A DNA stretch of 64,000 nt from Undibacterium sp. KW1 (GCF_009937955.1 NZ_AP018439.1:1302001-1366000), one strand, 5' to 3'; counted from the first letter of the stretch, positions 45,588 through 55,278 are shown. Notes: generated by a model from the letters alone, not told the origin. Program-made: numbers and translations.

Positions 45588-45929
45588 ATGTCAAACCAGC
45601 AAAATCAACTCGATCATCTGTTTTCTGCCCTCGGTGATACAACGCGGCGTGCTGTACTGGCGCGCCTGTGCCAGGGGCCGGCTGCAGTCAGCGAGCTGGC
45701 GCTGGAATTCGACATGGCTCTGCCTTCATTTACCCAGCATCTGCGGGTACTTGAGCATTCTGGCCTGGTAGTGTCTGAAAAAAATGGCAGAGTAAGAACA
45801 TACCAACTGGCACCAGCAGGCCTGAAAGAAGCAGAGCAATGGCTGGCTGCGCAGCGCAGCGATTGGGAGAAGCGCTTTAACCAACTGGATGCTTATTTAA
45901 ACAAGATAAAGGAGAACCATAATGTCTGA
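45588..45929 (+). CDS. ArsR-family transcriptional regulator
   Basis: A 113-residue winged helix-turn-helix repressor: [27 protein letters not shown] is the ArsR start, followed by the recognition helix ([19 protein letters not shown]) and the wing. The metal-binding Cys pattern of arsenic sensors is absent, as in the ArsR proteins that pair with SRPBCC/AHSA1 genes. The frame is open from 45306, but the protein must begin at the ATG at 45588. The next gene starts eight bases before its stop. Confidence 0.92.
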   Translation: MSNQQNQLDHLFSALGDTTRRAVLARLCQGPAAVSELALEFDMALPSFTQHLRVLEHSGLVVSEKNGRVRTYQLAPAGLKEAEQWLAAQRSDWEKRFNQLDAYLNKIKENHNV

Positions 45930-46401
45930 TGCAACGACGGAAGAAGGTAAACTTGATCTGGTGCTGGAGCGTATAGTCGATATCCCACCTTCTTTGGTGT
46001 GGGCTGCCTGGACTACGCCCGCCCATTTGCTGGAATGGTTCACGCCTGCTCCGTGGAAAACCGTGGATTGCGAGATAGACCTGAAAGCTGGCGGTATCTT
46101 CCGCACGGTCATGCGTTCGCCTGAAGGTGTCGATCACGACAATGCCGGTTGCTATCTCGAAGTCATACCCGGCAAGAAACTGGTGTTCACCGATGCACTG
46201 GGGTCAGGTTTTCGTCCTACCGGCAACTCCTTCATGACTGCCATCATTACTTTTGAGCCGCATGAAACGGGAACCCAGTATAAAGCAGTCGTCCTGCATA
46301 AAAACGCAGAAGACAAGCAAAAACATATGGAAATGGGATTCCATCAGGGCTGGGGCACGGCCCTCGATCAACTGGTCGCCCATATGAAAAAACTCAATTG
46401 A
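45922..46401 (+). CDS. SRPBCC-domain protein (AHSA1-like)
   Basis: A 159-residue START/SRPBCC-fold protein. The domain spans the whole length, with the [21 protein letters not shown] opening helix, the strand [11 protein letters not shown] and a C-terminal helix ([22 protein letters not shown]). Such proteins bind small hydrophobic ligands; the ArsR-SRPBCC pair is common in proteobacteria and is probably regulated by the ligand. It overlaps the ArsR gene by eight bases, so the two are translated together. Confidence 0.92.
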   Translation: MSDATTEEGKLDLVLERIVDIPPSLVWAAWTTPAHLLEWFTPAPWKTVDCEIDLKAGGIFRTVMRSPEGVDHDNAGCYLEVIPGKKLVFTDALGSGFRPTGNSFMTAIITFEPHETGTQYKAVVLHKNAEDKQKHMEMGFHQGWGTALDQLVAHMKKLN

Positions 46402-46428
46402 CAGTGCAAGTGCCAGGCTAAGGATCAT

Positions 46429-47112
46429 ATGCAGGCTCAGCTCGTTTTTTTACATACTTCACCGGTACATGTCGCGGGCTTTGATGCCCTGATGCAGGAA
46501 CTGGCTCCGGGACTTAAAGTACATCACCATGTTGATGAAAGCCTGCTCATCGCTGCGCAGCAGTTTGGTGCAACAGATGCTGCCGTCATTCAAAAAGTGG
46601 AGGCAGCGATGCATGTGGCTTCCACAAATTGTGCAACTGACTATGTGGGCATGGTGGTATGCACCTGTTCCAGCATAGGCGGGATTGCCGAACGCATGAA
46701 CGGGCGTTCAGGTTTGCGGACGGCCAGGATAGACCGTGCCATGGCAGATCGCGCAGTCGCTTTGGGGCCGCGCATTTTGCTGGTCGCCGCGCTGGAAAGC
46801 ACGCTTGATCCAACGACAGAGTTGTTGATGGAGTCGGCCAGGGCTGCAAGTAAAACGATAGAGATCAGTACTCTCTTGCCTGAGCAGGCCTGGGGGCATT
46901 TCCTGCAAGGCGACAGACAGGCTTATCTGCAAGCGATCAGTGATGCAGTCAGGCTGGCATTGCAGGATACAACTGCTGGCATTGATGTCGTGGTACTGGC
47001 ACAGGCATCAATGGCAGCAGCGGCAGAAGAGTTAAGTGATCTGGGTGTCGAGGTGTTGTCCAGTCCCCGGCTTGGTGTGGCACGCGCCATCAGTGCATTG
47101 ACACATGCTTGA
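46429..47112 (+). CDS. Asp/Glu racemase-fold protein
   Basis: A 227-residue member of the aspartate/glutamate/hydantoin racemase superfamily. The first catalytic-Cys segment is present (VVCTCSSIGGIAE), but the second half has VVLAQASMAA where active racemases have the second Cys. The protein may use another mechanism, act as a lyase or isomerase, or be a non-racemase relative. It lies 27 bases after the SRPBCC gene on the same strand and may be in the same operon. Confidence 0.78.
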   Translation: MQAQLVFLHTSPVHVAGFDALMQELAPGLKVHHHVDESLLIAAQQFGATDAAVIQKVEAAMHVASTNCATDYVGMVVCTCSSIGGIAERMNGRSGLRTARIDRAMADRAVALGPRILLVAALESTLDPTTELLMESARAASKTIEISTLLPEQAWGHFLQGDRQAYLQAISDAVRLALQDTTAGIDVVVLAQASMAAAAEELSDLGVEVLSSPRLGVARAISALTHA

Positions 47113-47172
47113 TACACGCTTGACACATGCAAACCAGGGACTGTGACTGCTAATTTCTGGCAAATTTTCTTG

Positions 47173-47946
47173 CTAATTTTCTTCATAAATCGCAAACACG
47201 GCACCCTGAGGATCAGCCAGAACTGCAAAGCGACCAGTATTTGGAATATCACTCGGTGGCACATACGTCGCCGCACCCAGGGCCTGTGCTTTTGCAGCTG
47301 TAGCGTCGCAGTCTTCAACGCTGAAATAGGCCCGCCAGTGTGATGGTGCCATGACACCATCTGGCAAAACCATCATGCCGCCTATGGCAGTGCCATGTTG
47401 CTGCCATTCTGTATAAGTCATGGTGTCATCACTGCCTATGCTAGCACCCCAGCCAAACAAGGCTTTGTAATAGGCTTCAGCTTTTGCCGTGTCACTGGTA
47501 TTGAGCTGTGCCCAGCAAAAAGCGCCAGGCTCATTATGTATGCCTACACCCGTATTTTTACCCGGTTGCCAGACGTTATGGAAGGCGCCGGTAGGATCTT
47601 TTAATACCGCCATGCGGCCCAGGTCATAAACATCAAATGCCGGGACCACGACTTCACCACCCAATTCTGCGCTGCGCTTTGCCGTGGCCTCTGCATCTGC
47701 TGTCGATACATAGATAGTCCAGTGCGGCGGTATGCCAGCCTGCTGTTCAGGGTCCAGAGTATAAGCTGCTGCGGCATCGTGACCCTTGAGCTGAAAAATC
47801 GTGTAATAGCTTCCCAGTCCCATCTCATTGTCCTGATGGCCCCAGCCAAACAGGTCGCCATAAAATGCCTTTGCAGCTTTTTGATCACTAGTGCCAAGTT
47901 CTACCCAGCAAAAGGCACCAGGTTCATGTGTGCTTACGATACTCAT
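47173..47946 (-). CDS. VOC-family protein with two glyoxalase-fold modules
   Basis: A 257-residue protein made of two paired VOC modules (about 1-125 and 130-257), each beginning EPGAFCW-xxLxTSD, a pattern seen in glyoxalase/bleomycin-resistance-type proteins. Each module has candidate metal-ligand His/Glu residues, but which reaction is catalysed cannot be told. It converges on the racemase-fold gene. No conspicuous ribosome site: the GGAGATATC shortly before the ATG at 47946 is acceptable. Confidence 0.88.
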   Translation of the reverse strand: MSIVSTHEPGAFCWVELGTSDQKAAKAFYGDLFGWGHQDNEMGLGSYYTIFQLKGHDAAAAYTLDPEQQAGIPPHWTIYVSTADAEATAKRSAELGGEVVVPAFDVYDLGRMAVLKDPTGAFHNVWQPGKNTGVGIHNEPGAFCWAQLNTSDTAKAEAYYKALFGWGASIGSDDTMTYTEWQQHGTAIGGMMVLPDGVMAPSHWRAYFSVEDCDATAAKAQALGAATYVPPSDIPNTGRFAVLADPQGAVFAIYEEN

Positions 47947-48195
47947 GCTGATATCTCCTTCAGTTTTATGTCGGTTGGAAAACGATGGGGTAGGTCAGTT
48001 GCCAGAGGAGTGAAAATATAACAGTGCAGCTCAGGAATTATAAGCTGCCGCTCCAAATATGGAATGAGAATTTGCGTGGATGCAGGCAGCTTGTGCGCTT
48101 GGCAAAACTTAATGTTATGCTATCGCACATGGTTTTGTTGCGCACCTGCAATTTGCACTGGCATCAAAAGAAAATCCCTCAGCCTCTCTGTATTC

Positions 48196-48827
48196 ATGCC
48201 GCTAAAAAAATCGCTGTTTTCACTACTCATCCTGACGACTTTGACAGCCTGTCAGCCTGCCGGAAAATCCGCAGTCAACCAGGTCCCGCAGCAAGATGCA
48301 ATCCCTGCATTGAGCAAGGAAAATGTAGGTGACTTCGAGAATTACAGTATGCTCAGCACGCAGGATGAATGGAAGATCATCGCCTGGTCCGGCAAAGCGG
48401 TAAGCCAGCCCGGCAACAAGATCAAGGGGGAAATCTCAAGCACTGTCAGCATACTGAAAAGAGAAAAGCAAGCCTGGAGGGTCATTTCGCAAAAGCAGTT
48501 TGCCGATAGTTATAACCCCGCCTGCAGTTACATACCGAATTCACTCTGGCAGGAAAAGCAGTCTTCATCCTGAGACTACAACAAGGCGCTGCCTATGAAG
48601 AGCTGCAGGTATATGGCCTGGCTCAGGGCGAATACAAGCTGCTACAAACTTTGGTGGCCGGGGCATTTGAGTGGACTTATGATGCCGCCAGAAATAAGAA
48701 ATCTTTGCTGGCAATCTCCGCAACAGCTGGAGAGAAAGCCGTAGCTTATCTATGGAATGGTCAGCAGTTCGTGCTCGTGGACGCTGCTGAGGTATCAACA
48801 AAATCTGCTGATTATGTCGTAGATTAA
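48196..48827 (+). pseudogene. Lipoprotein of unknown function, one-base frameshift
   Basis: Starts at ATG 48196 (MPLKKSLFSLLILTTLTA-C, a good lipobox) and reads a sensible sequence to SYNPACSYIP, after which a frame change near 48531-48540 is needed. In the new frame EFTLAGKAVFILRLQQGAAYEELQVYGL continues to YVVD and stops at 48825-48827. Read without the shift, the protein ends after a few unrelated residues at 48573. The two parts together would make about 210 residues. One added base (or two lost) restores the frame, so either a recent mutation or a sequencing error is possible. Family not recognised. Confidence 0.75.
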
Positions 48828-48848
48828 ATTCTGGAAAATGAAATCAAA

Positions 48849-49790
48849 TTGAAACTCTCCGCTTATTTAAGCAGCGCCACCGCTTCGGTATTTTTTATTG
48901 CCTGTATTTCGTTGGCAGCAGATGCAAGTGCGCAAACAGTGGCTATCACTATCGACGATGGCCCCAATCTGGAACAGACGCCCAGGCTGAGCCCTGAGCA
49001 GCGCAATCTGGCCATGCTCAAGGCGCTGTCCAGGCATGGTGTCACTGCTGCCCTGTTTGTCACTGCCAATTATGCAGCCACTCAACCTGCCGGTTATGCG
49101 CTGGCCAAAGCCTGGGGCGATGCGGGGCATGCTGTTGGTAACCACAGCATGAGTCACCCTGACCTGCATAGCGACAAAGTCAGTCTTGCACAATATCAAA
49201 AGGAAATCCTTGATTGCGACGCCATCATCAGCACCTTGCCCGGCTATCAGAAATGGTATCGCTATACTTATCTGCGCGAAGGTAATACACCAGAAAAACG
49301 CGATGGCATGCGCAGCTTTTTGAAGCAGCATAACTACCGTAATGCCTATGTCAGCCTGGATACCAGCGACTGGCGCCTGAATGAAAAATTGGTAGAAGTG
49401 CTGGGAAAAAATCCCCAGGCAGATGTGAGTGTCATCAAGCGCGCTTACCTGGCCCATATACGCCAGCGCGCCGAAGCTTATCGCGCCCTGTCGTGGCAAT
49501 TGCAGGGGCGCGACATACCGCAAGTCTTGCTCATGCATCATAACCTCATCAATGCCCTGTGGCTTGATGATGTGCTGGCCCAATTCAAGGATATGGGCTG
49601 GAAGTTCACGACCCCGGCTGCGGCATTCAGTGATCCAGTCTATCAACTGGTACCGGATCGTTTGGCATCAGGACAAAGCCTGTTGTTGTCCATGGGCAGA
49701 ATACTGGGCTTGGGCAAGTTTCCTGGCGGAGAGCGTTTGGTCGATGATGGTGATTTTGAGATTGAGGAATTGAAGCGACAGGGTTTGTAA
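48849..49790 (+). CDS. Polysaccharide deacetylase (NodB homology domain)
   Basis: Exported deacetylase of carbohydrate esterase family 4, 313 residues. It begins with a TTG start and a signal peptide (MKLSAYLSSATASVFF...ASAQ). The NodB motifs are present: TIDDGP (metal- and base-bearing Asp residues) and NHSMSHPDLH (metal His residues). The remaining domain ends with the VLLMHHN strand that matches motif 5. Likely substrate is peptidoglycan GlcNAc/MurNAc or another aminosugar polymer; not deducible. It begins 21 bases after the frameshifted lipoprotein gene. Confidence 0.88.
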   Translation: MKLSAYLSSATASVFFIACISLAADASAQTVAITIDDGPNLEQTPRLSPEQRNLAMLKALSRHGVTAALFVTANYAATQPAGYALAKAWGDAGHAVGNHSMSHPDLHSDKVSLAQYQKEILDCDAIISTLPGYQKWYRYTYLREGNTPEKRDGMRSFLKQHNYRNAYVSLDTSDWRLNEKLVEVLGKNPQADVSVIKRAYLAHIRQRAEAYRALSWQLQGRDIPQVLLMHHNLINALWLDDVLAQFKDMGWKFTTPAAAFSDPVYQLVPDRLASGQSLLLSMGRILGLGKFPGGERLVDDGDFEIEELKRQGL

Positions 49791-49820
49791 TCGGATTTTC
49801 CTGTAATTGAGAATTGCAAT

Positions 49821-50822
49821 ATGGCGATCAACATTCATTATCAAGACGATACCGGCGACTATGAGAGGGAGTATGGGCAGTGGAAAGGGCTATTGCTATC
49901 GGTCAGTAATGCGCCTGGGCCGACATTGCGTTTGCGTACTGCATTCGACAGACGGATGCGTTTGGATGCGGGAGATTTGAGTCTTCTGTGGGCAGAAATA
50001 CTTGATGGTTATCACGGCGTCACTATCTATCGCAATTTGCCGCAACATCAAAACTGGCTCCCTTCAATTAGCTCAACTGAGGTTCAGCGTATCAACGAAT
50101 TTACTCCTGATCAGCAATTGAAGTTATGGTTTAGATATTTTGTTCGGGTCCTGCGTACTGCTGATATTAGCTGTATGTCCAACGGTTTATGGTCGCTGGA
50201 ATATTGTGACGGTACCCAAATTTATCATCCACATTGGTGTGGTAGCTATCGCTTGCGCGGCTGGCAGCGCGATGGCGATGATATGCAGTTGTTGCATGCG
50301 CCTACAGTTTATCTGGATTGGAACTTGAATGGTAACGGGCAGGTGTTGAATTTGTTTGCCCCGCAACACAAGGATAGTGGGCGCGTCAAGTGGTGGCGAA
50401 AATTGGTTCGTAATGGACAATTGCCACCAATACTCGTCTGGTACATTCACGGCCTAAATGCTTATCTGGTATTGGACGGGCACGACCGGTTGCAAGCTAG
50501 CTTGCTGGAAGATGTGCGGCCTACTTTTGCGGTGCTTAGTTCTTTTTATGAAATCGCCGTGCAAGGTGATCCCAGGCGGGAGAACGCCATATTGCAGCAA
50601 GTAAATATGGTTAGTGAGCGAGTTGCTCAAGGCTTGCATATCAATCCAAGTGTATTGAATGACATGCAACAATTGCTGGCACAGGCGTTTGATCGCAGAC
50701 CAATGCGTCGCTTCATTACCCGCAGTTCGGCAACTTTGAATCCGCAAACATGGGACGATGAGGTTGCCACCTTCATGCGCCAAAAAGCTGGTGCTGACTG
50801 TATTTATTTACGCGGCCTGTGA
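49821..50822 (+). CDS. ParB-like-motif protein of unknown function
   Basis: A 333-residue protein lacking a signal peptide or membrane segment. The middle has RVKWWRKLVRNGQLPPI, then LNAYLVLDGHDRLQASLL, reminiscent of the ParB/Srx-fold DGHHR box used by CTPase and related proteins, although the rest differs from ParB and there is no HTH. The N-terminal 190 residues are rich in Trp and Tyr and match nothing I know. It starts 31 bases after the deacetylase stop. The ParB-like reading is a motif-level observation only. Confidence 0.6.
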   Translation: MAINIHYQDDTGDYEREYGQWKGLLLSVSNAPGPTLRLRTAFDRRMRLDAGDLSLLWAEILDGYHGVTIYRNLPQHQNWLPSISSTEVQRINEFTPDQQLKLWFRYFVRVLRTADISCMSNGLWSLEYCDGTQIYHPHWCGSYRLRGWQRDGDDMQLLHAPTVYLDWNLNGNGQVLNLFAPQHKDSGRVKWWRKLVRNGQLPPILVWYIHGLNAYLVLDGHDRLQASLLEDVRPTFAVLSSFYEIAVQGDPRRENAILQQVNMVSERVAQGLHINPSVLNDMQQLLAQAFDRRPMRRFITRSSATLNPQTWDDEVATFMRQKAGADCIYLRGL

Positions 50823-51085
50823 TGAACCCCATCAATTCTGTAAAGCAATTTACTGTTGCATTAATCTCAGCAAAATCTCAGTTAAATAGCGAAACACCGC
50901 ATTGTATTCAATATTTGTATTAAAAATTGTTGCTCGCCATCACGCCTCCTCTCTTTGGTATATGATCAAATAGGGTATTATCGGTCTCTGCCTGTAATGA
51001 CCTGTGTTTATTCCGATATGTCATGCCGATATAGTGGAATGCTGAATACGTGCAAGCACACTCTGATCAGGAATGCCGGATAAAT

Positions 51086-52927
51086 ATGAGTCTGGATAAT
51101 TTGCACAAGAGCAATGAAGACGGTCAGCACATGCTGGACCTGTATCGTCTATGCATGAATGATATTGCGCGCAATACTGAGCTGACGGATAGTTTGCTTC
51201 GCATAGTCAGCAGCCTGGATGCCCATTATTCTGGTTTGCTGTCTGCTATCGTGGTGCGTGGTATTGAAGCCGATATTAAGACTGATCTGCTGCTTGCTTC
51301 AAATTTGCCCCTTGCCTGCCTTGATGACATGCGCAATATGTATGCCGTGGTCGAAGATGCATATCCACAAGGCGCATTTCCTGAACATGGCAAGCATGTA
51401 AGCCGATTACAGGCGCTCGCGCACGACCACGGCCTTTGGCTGTTAGCTGAGATACCTATTTCAAATGAAGAGCATAGGCAGTCAGGTAGCTTGTATTTCT
51501 TTGCAAAGAATGGGGCAATTGAAGAAAAGCCCAATCAGCAAGTCTTGCAAGAGCTTGCCAGCCTGATCGCCAATCTCATACAACGCAAGCACACGCAGCA
51601 AAAAGCCCTGCAGGCACAATCGCTGGCTGAACAAAGCCAGACCAATATGCTGCGTATGGCACTGGCGATAGAGGGCAGTGGCACCGGCATCTGGGACAGG
51701 GATGTGCCTGGTGGGCGAATACATTATTCGCCAGGCTGGAAAGCCATACTCGGTTATGCCGATGCAGAAATCACCGGGCGCATAGAAGACAGTTATGCGC
51801 GCTTGCATCCTGATGACCGTTCCTATGTACAGGCGAGCATACAGGCGCATTTTGAGGGGCTCACTGAGCAATATGCCGTCGAGCACAGGGTGCGTTGCAA
51901 GGACGGCAGTTATAAATGGATATCCAGCCGTGGCAAGGTAGTCAGCCGTGCAGAAGATGGCAGCCCTTTGCGCATGATAGGGACCACGACAGACATCACG
52001 GCCATGCGTATTTTGTCACAACGTCTGCAAGAGAGCGCTGACCTGGTGACCTGCCTGACCAATGAAGTACCTGGCCTGGCCTATCAATATCGCATGGATA
52101 GCGACGGCGCAGAGCGCTTCACCTATCTCAGCGAAGGTGTGCGTGATATCTATGAATTAATCCCAGGACAAATGCCAGAAGCCATACAACTGGTGCACGC
52201 GCGTATTCATGCAGATGATTTTCCGGCCTACCGCAATGCCGTCCTGAAATCAGCCAGCCGGCTGGAACACCTGCATCTGGAATACCGCGTCAATCTGCCA
52301 CAACAGGGCATACGCTGGCGTCAAATGGATGCAAGGCCACGCCGCCTGCCGGATGGCGCTACCCTGTGGCATGGTTTTATTACCGATGTCACTGAACATA
52401 AACGCATAGAGCAAGAGTTGCAGGAGCTGGCGACCATCGACTTTTTGACGCAGATTCCTAACCGCCGCAGCTTCATGGGGCGCATGGAAGAAGAGCTGGC
52501 GCGCATGCAGCGTGGTGCCAGCAAGGCGGCAGCGGTATTGATGTGTGACCTGGATAATTTCAAGCTCATCAATGATACCTATGGGCATGCCATAGGCGAC
52601 CTGGTGCTCAGGCATTTTGCCCATATCCTGCATGATGAACTGCGCAAAAGCGATTATGCAGGCCGGGTAGGTGGCGAAGAATTTGCCGTGGTGCTGGCCG
52701 GCACCAGCATTGCCGATGCCACCATTTTTGCTGAGCGTGTGCAAAAACAATTACTGGATACGCCGGTCAATGCGCATACCCATATTATTCCGGTCACGGT
52801 CAGTATAGGCATCGCGCTTATGCAGGCCAGTGATATTGATGCCGATGTCTCGCTCTCATCCAGTGACATGGCCTTGTACCGCGCCAAAGAAGCTGGCCGC
52901 AACCGCATTATTGTTGCGGCAGACTAG
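51086..52927 (+). CDS. Diguanylate cyclase with PAS domains
   Basis: A 613-residue cytoplasmic signalling protein. Order: an N-terminal GAF-like part (about 15-170), a coiled-coil-like stretch (about 170-190), PAS/PAC about 195-310, a second PAS about 320-440 and a GGDEF domain from about 445, with an intact GGEEF near residue 529 and the FKLINDTYGH segment. No EAL follows, so it should make c-di-GMP. A GTG at 51050 is also in frame; the GGA six bases before the ATG at 51086 favours the shorter form. Confidence 0.92.
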   Translation: MSLDNLHKSNEDGQHMLDLYRLCMNDIARNTELTDSLLRIVSSLDAHYSGLLSAIVVRGIEADIKTDLLLASNLPLACLDDMRNMYAVVEDAYPQGAFPEHGKHVSRLQALAHDHGLWLLAEIPISNEEHRQSGSLYFFAKNGAIEEKPNQQVLQELASLIANLIQRKHTQQKALQAQSLAEQSQTNMLRMALAIEGSGTGIWDRDVPGGRIHYSPGWKAILGYADAEITGRIEDSYARLHPDDRSYVQASIQAHFEGLTEQYAVEHRVRCKDGSYKWISSRGKVVSRAEDGSPLRMIGTTTDITAMRILSQRLQESADLVTCLTNEVPGLAYQYRMDSDGAERFTYLSEGVRDIYELIPGQMPEAIQLVHARIHADDFPAYRNAVLKSASRLEHLHLEYRVNLPQQGIRWRQMDARPRRLPDGATLWHGFITDVTEHKRIEQELQELATIDFLTQIPNRRSFMGRMEEELARMQRGASKAAAVLMCDLDNFKLINDTYGHAIGDLVLRHFAHILHDELRKSDYAGRVGGEEFAVVLAGTSIADATIFAERVQKQLLDTPVNAHTHIIPVTVSIGIALMQASDIDADVSLSSSDMALYRAKEAGRNRIIVAAD

Positions 52928-52930
52928 ACA

Positions 52931-53458
52931 TTATTTTCTGCTTGCCAGCCAGCCTGCTTTATCCATGGAATAAACCGCAGTGTCCATGTCATACCAGCGC
53001 TCTATGCCACGGTATTGCATGCCCAGTTTTTTCATGATATTTGCTGAGCCATGATTATCCTGATGGCAGACCGCGCACAAGGATTCAGCCTTGAGATTTT
53101 CAAAGGCGAATGCCGCCATGGCCTGCGCGGCCTCTGATGCATAACCATTGTTCCAGCTTTCCTTGCGCAGACGCCAGCCAGTTTCCAAAGGATTGGCCGG
53201 GTCGCGGCCCAGGTATTGTATGCAGCCAGCACCGATGACTTCATTGCTGTCTAGTTCTATGAAACTCCACCACGAAAAACCATACTCTATCCAGCGCGCC
53301 TTGACGCGTTCTATCATGGCCTGCGTGTCTTCCGGCGTATCTGGTTTGCCGGTAATGTATTGCATGACTTCGGCCTGGCTGTTCATGTGGAACAGACCGT
53401 CAAAATGGCTGTCGTTCATTGGTTCCAGGCGCAGGCGTGCAGTAGTGAGTATGGTCAT
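52931..53458 (-). CDS. GNAT-family N-acetyltransferase (RimJ/RimL-like)
   Basis: A 175-residue acetyltransferase of the RimJ/L subgroup. Visible are TARLRLEPMNDSHFDGLF at the start, the IGAGCIQYL strand, the acetyl-CoA loop region RLRKESWNNGYASEAAQAM and the C-terminal motif NHGSANIMKKLGMQYRGI. The end lies three bases from the convergent cyclase gene. Substrate unknown; members acetylate protein N-termini, antibiotics or small amines. Confidence 0.92.
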   Translation of the reverse strand: MTILTTARLRLEPMNDSHFDGLFHMNSQAEVMQYITGKPDTPEDTQAMIERVKARWIEYGFSWWSFIELDSNEVIGAGCIQYLGRDPANPLETGWRLRKESWNNGYASEAAQAMAAFAFENLKAESLCAVCHQDNHGSANIMKKLGMQYRGIERWYDMDTAVYSMDKAGWLASRK

Positions 53459-53547
53459 GATCAGGCAGCTTGTTGAAAATAGAACATACGAGTGTAAGCC
53501 TGAAATTCAACTCTTTCAAGCAGCACGCCGGATGGCAAGCTTATGCA

Positions 53548-54054
53548 TCATGCCCTCAATACATCCCTGACGAACACGGTCATATCTGTAGATTGAGGCA
53601 TGACCTTCGCCTGGTACATCATGTCACCGACAAAACCGCGATGGTAAGTAGCGTGATTGACGACGTGCAGCAACATTTCCTGACAACTCATGATGCCTTC
53701 GCCACCGCCAATGAAATTGAAATGGATGACACGTTCCAGATCATCGTCAGTCAGGTCTTTGGCGAAGTCACGGTACCACTGGTTCATTTGTTTGGATGCG
53801 TTCCACAGATCATGCAATGCTGGTGTGGTCGCGGTATTGCGGTCTTGATATTCATGCTGCTGCCCTTGCAGATGCGCGCGGAAGATATCGTCGATGACAT
53901 ACACGTGGTTCAGGGTATGCAGCATATTGCCAATGCGGGTCAGCCGGGGGCGCAATACCTCTTCTTCAGGTAGGGCACTCAACATGGAAAACATCTTGTC
54001 ATCAGCCCAGGCTTTATAGTGGGTCAGCATGCGTATATTCGATAACATCGTCAT
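53548..54054 (-). CDS. DinB-family protein (metal-dependent hydrolase-like)
   Basis: A 168-residue four-helix-bundle protein of the DinB/YfiT superfamily. The metal-site histidines are HTLNHVYV in helix 2 and HVVNHATYHRG in helix 4, a complete triad. Such proteins are thiol-transferase-like or of unknown activity. The ATG at 54054 follows GGAG by eight bases. It is upstream of the GNAT gene on the same strand, 89 bases away. Confidence 0.9.
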   Translation of the reverse strand: MTMLSNIRMLTHYKAWADDKMFSMLSALPEEEVLRPRLTRIGNMLHTLNHVYVIDDIFRAHLQGQQHEYQDRNTATTPALHDLWNASKQMNQWYRDFAKDLTDDDLERVIHFNFIGGGEGIMSCQEMLLHVVNHATYHRGFVGDMMYQAKVMPQSTDMTVFVRDVLRA

Positions 54055-54177
54055 TCATATTCTCCGGTTGGATAAGAAAACTTGCCTCCCAGATAGAATA
54101 TGCTTGTTGAGATAGGGTCAGTAGATACAGATGTTTGCGATTACTGCAGATACAATGCGAGAAACAATTGAAAAAAC

Positions 54178-54213
54178 AAAAAGCCACCAGAACATCAGTC
54201 TGGTGGCTTTTAA
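54178..54213. terminator. Rho-independent terminator of the dehydrogenase gene
   Basis: Stem AAAAGCCACCAGA and TCTGGTGGCTTTT around a seven-base loop, with A-runs on the left and T on the right, so it works for the minus-strand dehydrogenase and could stop transcription in the other direction. Confidence 0.88.
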
Positions 54214-54246
54214 TTTCAGCATCTGCAAGCCTGGGCTTGTATTGCT

Positions 54247-55278
54247 TTATTTCTTGAACCTGGCTTCCGCAATACGATCAGCCACGACGCTGGTTGGCAA
54301 GCCTTCTGCATCGGCTCGGGCAAACACTTCAGCCAGGGTTTCACCAATGCGGCGTACATGGGCGACCATGCCGTCTTCCGGTGTGTTCAGGTATTCGTAG
54401 CACACCTTGATGATGCCGCCAGCATTGATGACAAAGTCAGGCGCATACAAGATACCTTTTTGACGGCAGAGTTCGCCTATCTCTGGTGTTGCCAGCTGGT
54501 TGTTGGCGCCACCTGCAACGATCTTCGCTTTCAGGCGTGACAGGGTGTCCGGGTTCAGGGTTGCACCCAGGGCGCATGGTGCATAGATATCGGCTTGCAC
54601 ATCATAGATGGCGTCGATGGCGACGACTTCCGCACCCAGTTCTTCTTGCGCGCGTTTCAGTGCACCCTGGTCGATGTCGGTAACGATGAGTTTGGCACCG
54701 GCTTCCTTCAACTGGCGGGCATAGTCATAACCGACATGACCCAGACCTTGCAGGGCCACGGTCAGACCATCAAAGTTGTCACGCTTTAAATGGTGTTTGA
54801 CTGCAGCCTGGGCCCCAACGAAGCAGCCCAGTGCGGTGTAGGGCGATGGGTCGCCACGGTCACCCAGACCAGCAACGTATTTGGTTTTGCTGGCAACATT
54901 GGCCATGTCAGCCGGGCTGGTGCCTACGTCTTCTGCTGTAACATAACGGCCACCCAGGCGCTCCAGGGCTTCGCCCAGGGCTTCAAACAGGGCAGGGGTC
55001 TTGTCAGTCTTCGGGTTGCCGATGATGACGCTTTTACCGCCGCCTATAGGCAGGCCAGCAACGGCGTTCTTGTAAGTCATGCCGCGCGACAGGCGCAATA
55101 CATCACGTACGGCTTCAGCTTCATCTGCATAATTCCACATGCGGCAGCCACCCATGGCTGGGCCAAGATTGGTGTTGTGGACTGCGATGATGGCTTTCAA
55201 GCCGGATTTGGCTTCGGATGCGAACACGACTTGTTCGTGGTCGTCGAAATTGATTTCATTAAATACAAAAGCGGTCAT
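54247..55278 (-). CDS. Leucine/phenylalanine/valine-type amino acid dehydrogenase
   Basis: NAD-dependent dehydrogenase that deaminates branched-chain or aromatic amino acids, 343 residues. Active-site Lys residues are in GMTYKNA and GGGKSVI; the dinucleotide fold has ALQGLGHVGYDYARQL; the substrate-side motif GPAMGGCRMW is present. The family contains leucine, phenylalanine and valine dehydrogenases, and the sequence alone does not decide among them. The frame is open to an ATG at 55332, but CGGAG nine bases before 55278 supports the shorter start. Confidence 0.92.
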   Translation of the reverse strand: MTAFVFNEINFDDHEQVVFASEAKSGLKAIIAVHNTNLGPAMGGCRMWNYADEAEAVRDVLRLSRGMTYKNAVAGLPIGGGKSVIIGNPKTDKTPALFEALGEALERLGGRYVTAEDVGTSPADMANVASKTKYVAGLGDRGDPSPYTALGCFVGAQAAVKHHLKRDNFDGLTVALQGLGHVGYDYARQLKEAGAKLIVTDIDQGALKRAQEELGAEVVAIDAIYDVQADIYAPCALGATLNPDTLSRLKAKIVAGGANNQLATPEIGELCRQKGILYAPDFVINAGGIIKVCYEYLNTPEDGMVAHVRRIGETLAEVFARADAEGLPTSVVADRIAEARFKK

